16,857 bases of DNA from CAZTAR01 sp043813895 (GTDB taxonomy: Bacteria > Planctomycetota > Phycisphaerae > UBA1845 > UTPLA1), in NCBI GenBank assembly GCA_043813895.1, contig JBDRKQ010000247.1, positions 1 to 16,857 of the forward strand, read 5' to 3'. Positions 15,849 through 16,857 of the stretch are shown here, piece after piece (position 1 is the first letter of the stretch; the number at the start of each line of letters is the position of its first letter). Under the pieces are notes generated by a model that was not told the DNA's origin, did no database searches, and saw nothing but the letters and a program-made list of their open reading frames with translations. Made by a program: the position numbers and the translations under genes.

Positions 15849-16857
15849 TCAGCGAAGTTTCGTCGTGGCCAGGGCCAGGGCGGCGAAGAGCGCGGCCAGG
15901 AGCCAGAACCGCGTTACCACCTGCGATTCCGGCCACCCCTTCAGATGAAAGTGGTGGTGGATGGGGGCGACGAGGAATATCCGCTTGCCGCCGGTCGCCT
16001 TGAAATAGCCGACCTGCAGCATGACCGAGAGCGCTTCGACGACGAAGATGCCGCCAACGATCAGGAGCATGAGTTCCTGCCTGATGACGATCGCGACGAA
16101 GCCGAGCAATCCCCCCAGAGGTAACGACCCGACGTCTCCCATGAATACCTGGGCCGGGTGGCAGTTGTACCAGAGGAAGCCGAGGCATGCCCCCATCATG
16201 GCGCCGCAGAGGACGGCGAGTTCGCCGGCTTCCGGGATGTGGGGGTAGAGGAGGTAGGCTGCGATTTGCTCGTTGCCGATCGCCCATGACAAGAGCATGA
16301 ACACGAAGCAGCACAGGGCGACACAGCCGCTGGCGAGTCCGTCCATGCCGTCCGTGAGGTTCACGGCGTTGGACGTGCCGGCGACGACGAGAATCGTGCT
16401 GATCATGAAGCCCGCGATCGGGAGAAGGATGGGGTCGCTCAAATCTCCCTTGATGAATGGAACCGATAGGATTCGGTAGTAATCCTGTTCGCCGCTTCCT
16501 TCGAATGTGGCTTGGCCCCGGTAGTAGATGAACGCTCCGAGCAAGACGCCCAGTCCGATCTGGAAGAGCAGCTTCTGATAGAACTTCAGGCCGTCTCGGG
16601 TGTTCTCCTTCCCTTTGGCGCGGAGCTTCAGGCGATCGTCGTACCATCCGAGGAACGCCAGCCAGGCCATACAGAAGAAAGCGAGGTGAACGTAGAACAC
16701 GCGAAGATCGGCCAGGAGGAAAACGGCGGCGGAGATGCCGAACAGGATGAGCAGGCCGCCCATGGTCGGGATATTGGCCTTGTGCTGCGTGAGTTCGTTG
16801 AGCGCCTTGTGATCGAAGTCCGGGATATCCCCCAGCCGCATCCGGATGAGGCGTTTG
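15849..16857 (-). CDS. mraY: Phospho-MurNAc-pentapeptide transferase, 5' end beyond the right edge
   Basis: The frame is open to the right edge. The first ATG inside the window (16841) would give 330 residues but would cut off the first transmembrane helix of the family, so the true start is outside. MraY joins UDP-MurNAc-pentapeptide to undecaprenyl phosphate to make lipid I, the first membrane step of peptidoglycan synthesis. Counting from 16841, motifs are TMGGLLILFG (26-35), the DDRLKL aspartates at 68-69, NAVNLTDGMDGLASG (158-172), MGDVGSLPLGG with Asp236, and the triple-histidine loop PIHHHFHLKGWPE (293-305). About nine of the ten expected helices are visible. The stop at 15849-15851 is followed by the repeat array and then ftsW; the murD gene that normally sits between them is missing. 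Confidence 0.94.
   Translation of the reverse strand, partial: KRLIRMRLGDIPDFDHKALNELTQHKANIPTMGGLLILFGISAAVFLLADLRVFYVHLAFFCMAWLAFLGWYDDRLKLRAKGKENTRDGLKFYQKLLFQIGLGVLLGAFIYYRGQATFEGSGEQDYYRILSVPFIKGDLSDPILLPIAGFMISTILVVAGTSNAVNLTDGMDGLASGCVALCCFVFMLLSWAIGNEQIAAYLLYPHIPEAGELAVLCGAMMGACLGFLWYNCHPAQVFMGDVGSLPLGGLLGFVAIVIRQELMLLIVGGIFVVEALSVMLQVGYFKATGGKRIFLVAPIHHHFHLKGWPESQVVTRFWLLAALFAALALATTKLR

Noticed and set aside
15571..16647. 358-codon minus-strand frame crossing mraY and the repeat array
   Set aside because: It is out of frame with mraY over most of its length, low-complexity Arg/Pro/His, and stays open through the array only because the repeat is stop-free in all frames.

Overview
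The window looks like a chromosomal piece of a GC-rich, diderm (Gram-negative) bacterium. It carries peptidoglycan synthesis genes, an LptD-like outer-membrane protein, lipoproteins and a Wza-type exporter. The divergent sequences of the envelope proteins, the unusual MurG acceptor motif and the pared-down division cluster fit Planctomycetota (perhaps Phycisphaerae) best. That placement is inference from family resemblance; no rRNA or other marker is present.

Left part (1-9450, all on the minus strand): an exopolysaccharide/O-antigen style operon of seven genes. In transcription order they are: a TPR-SPOR lipoprotein (9450-8653), a Wza-like polysaccharide export lipoprotein (8619-7456), a Wzz/Wzc-type chain-length co-polymerase (7369-5726), a degenerate BY-kinase-like ATPase (5458-4475), an O-antigen polymerase/ligase (4391-2748), a Wzx-like flippase (2751-1057) and a family 2 glycosyltransferase (from 1060, running off the left edge). 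The last three are joined by GTGA stop/start overlaps. Together they form most of a Wzx/Wzy pathway: glycosyltransferase assembly, flipping, polymerisation, length control and export. The initiating phosphoglycosyl transferase is not in view.

Middle (9451-13119): a 447-base divergent intergenic region holds a 10-bp tandem direct repeat and a textbook TTGACA-N16-TATAAT promoter. The promoter faces right into a 1073-codon LptD/OstA-like outer-membrane assembly protein.

Right part (13247-16857, minus strand, convergent with lptD): mraY (start beyond the right edge), ftsW and murG, a remnant of the division/cell-wall cluster. The usual murD is absent between mraY and ftsW. In its place is a 193-base spacer with five copies of a hairpin-forming GC-rich repeat, three of them in exact 23-bp tandem and two showing compensatory stem changes. 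A short hairpin lies just after murG.

The most unusual items are the BY-kinase homologue that has lost its Walker A lysine, the structured repeat array between mraY and ftsW, and a peptidoglycan-binding SPOR lipoprotein at the head of a polysaccharide export operon.
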